From: Chitinophagaceae bacterium
GTDB taxonomy: Bacteria > Bacteroidota > Bacteroidia > Chitinophagales > Chitinophagaceae
Assembly: GCA_003526435.1 (NCBI GenBank)
Contig: DPWF01000123.1
Coordinates: 1-6,216, forward strand
Direction: 5' to 3'
DNA: 6,216 nt
Shown one piece after another: positions 5,487 through 6,216 of the stretch. The number at the start of each line of letters is the position of its first letter. Position 1 is the first letter of the stretch. The notes beneath the pieces are model-generated. The model ran no database searches. It was given only the letters and a program-made list of their open reading frames with translations, and was not told the origin of the DNA. The position numbers and the translations under genes are program-made.

Positions 5487-6216
5487 TTAGACCTCAAGCA
5501 ACGTCTTTACGGGGTCTTTACCAAAAAGAAGGAGTTCAGGATTTTCCAGTAATTCTTTAACACGAACAAGGAAGCTTACACTTTCTCTTCCATCAATGAT
5601 ACGATGATCATAACTGAGTGCCAGGTACATCATCGGACGAATTACCACCTGGCCGTTAACTGCCATGGGTCTTTCCTGTATTTTATGCATGCCCAAAATG
5701 GCACTTTGAGGAATATTGATGATGGGTGTACTCATCAAACTACCAAACACACCACCGTTAGTAATGGTGAAAGTTCCACCCTGTAATTCATCAGCAGTTA
5801 ATTTACTGTCTCTTGCTTTACCGGCCAGTTCTACTACTTTTTTCTCTACATCGGCCATACTCAGACTTTCCACATTTCTCATCACGGGCACCGTAAGTCC
5901 ACGAGGTGTACTTACGGCAATGCTGATGTCTGCATAATCATGGTACAACAATTGGTCTCCATCAATATACGCATTTACAGAGGGCCACTCTCCTAAGGCA
6001 ATGGCACAGGCTTTTGCAAAGAAGCTCATAAAGCCAAGGTTCACGCCATGTATTTCTTTGAATTTGTCTTTGTATTGTTTACGCACTTCCATGATACGGG
6101 TCATGTCAACTTCGTTAAAAGTCGTCAACATAGCCGTAGTATTTTTCGCTTCCACCAAACGTTTGCTGATGGTTTTGCGCAGGTTACTCATTTTTTCCTG
6201 GCGAACATTTCTGCTG
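5487..6216 (-). CDS. sucB: 2-oxoglutarate dehydrogenase E2, dihydrolipoyl succinyltransferase, N-terminus beyond window
   Basis: E2 is the core of the 2-oxoglutarate dehydrogenase complex in the TCA cycle and transfers the succinyl group from lipoamide to CoA. The visible part is the C-terminal catalytic domain. The frame is open to the right edge, reading SRNVRQEK before [17 protein letters not shown], so the Met at 6191 is internal and not the start. The lipoyl and E3-binding domains must lie outside the window. Counting from that Met, [13 protein letters not shown] (18-30) is characteristic of the succinyl rather than acetyl enzyme, and the active site is SYDHRIIDG (193-201) with H196 and D200. 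[11 protein letters not shown] and the end KTLLEV are also typical. An E2 of another 2-oxoacid dehydrogenase is less likely. The methyltransferase gene follows after 101 bp on the same strand. Confidence 0.95.
   Translation of the reverse strand, partial: SRNVRQEKMSNLRKTISKRLVEAKNTTAMLTTFNEVDMTRIMEVRKQYKDKFKEIHGVNLGFMSFFAKACAIALGEWPSVNAYIDGDQLLYHDYADISIAVSTPRGLTVPVMRNVESLSMADVEKKVVELAGKARDSKLTADELQGGTFTITNGGVFGSLMSTPIINIPQSAILGMHKIQERPMAVNGQVVIRPMMYLALSYDHRIIDGRESVSFLVRVKELLENPELLLFGKDPVKTLLEV

Noticed and set aside
5604..5937. Two overlapping plus-strand frames of 60 and 73 codons
   Set aside because: Both are antisense shadows of the sucB catalytic domain.
6189..6191. ATG as the start of a 234-residue acyltransferase
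   Set aside because: The frame continues upstream to the window edge with SRNVRQEK, typical of the linker before the E2 catalytic domain, so this Met is internal.

Overview
The window reads as chromosomal DNA of a Bacteroidota bacterium, most likely Chitinophagaceae or a close relative. The reasons are a near-consensus Bacteroidota -7 element (TATTTTTG) just before mnmA, little Shine-Dalgarno signal ahead of most genes, a short SSB ending in MDDLPF, and a small-protein family with a CPPxCPP tail that I associate from memory with this phylum. The family placement is inference; no search was run. I see no insertion sequence, phage gene, CRISPR array, tRNA or rRNA.

Left part (1-2134, all minus strand, so read right to left): a tight four-gene set. 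A 98-residue protein of unknown function ending in CPPECPPD is followed after 12 nt by a seven-helix membrane protein. That gene overlaps by 40 bp a short membrane-anchored histidine kinase of the HisKA_3 (NarX/DesK) class. One nucleotide later comes a NarL/LuxR-type response regulator, cut by the window edge before its DNA-binding domain. The kinase has no input domain of its own, so the seven-helix protein is a natural candidate for a separate sensor subunit.

Control region (2135-2410): 276 bp without a convincing gene, but dense in symmetry. It holds a leader hairpin, an 11-bp direct repeat, two 16-bp palindromes with NarL-like 7-2-7 geometry whose centres lie 22 bp apart, and a near-perfect 27-bp dyad just after the ssb stop. 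The two palindromes together also form a hairpin flanked by A8 and T6, a plausible ssb terminator. The attractive reading is that the regulator of the downstream operon binds here and controls its own operon.

Right part (2411-6216): housekeeping genes. ssb (minus) and mnmA (plus) diverge from a 220-bp spacer. mnmA converges with an RsmB/NOP-type RNA m5C methyltransferase (minus), leaving 4 bp between stop codons. Upstream of the methyltransferase on the same strand is the catalytic part of the 2-oxoglutarate dehydrogenase E2 subunit (sucB), cut by the right edge. A long hairpin lies between those two genes.
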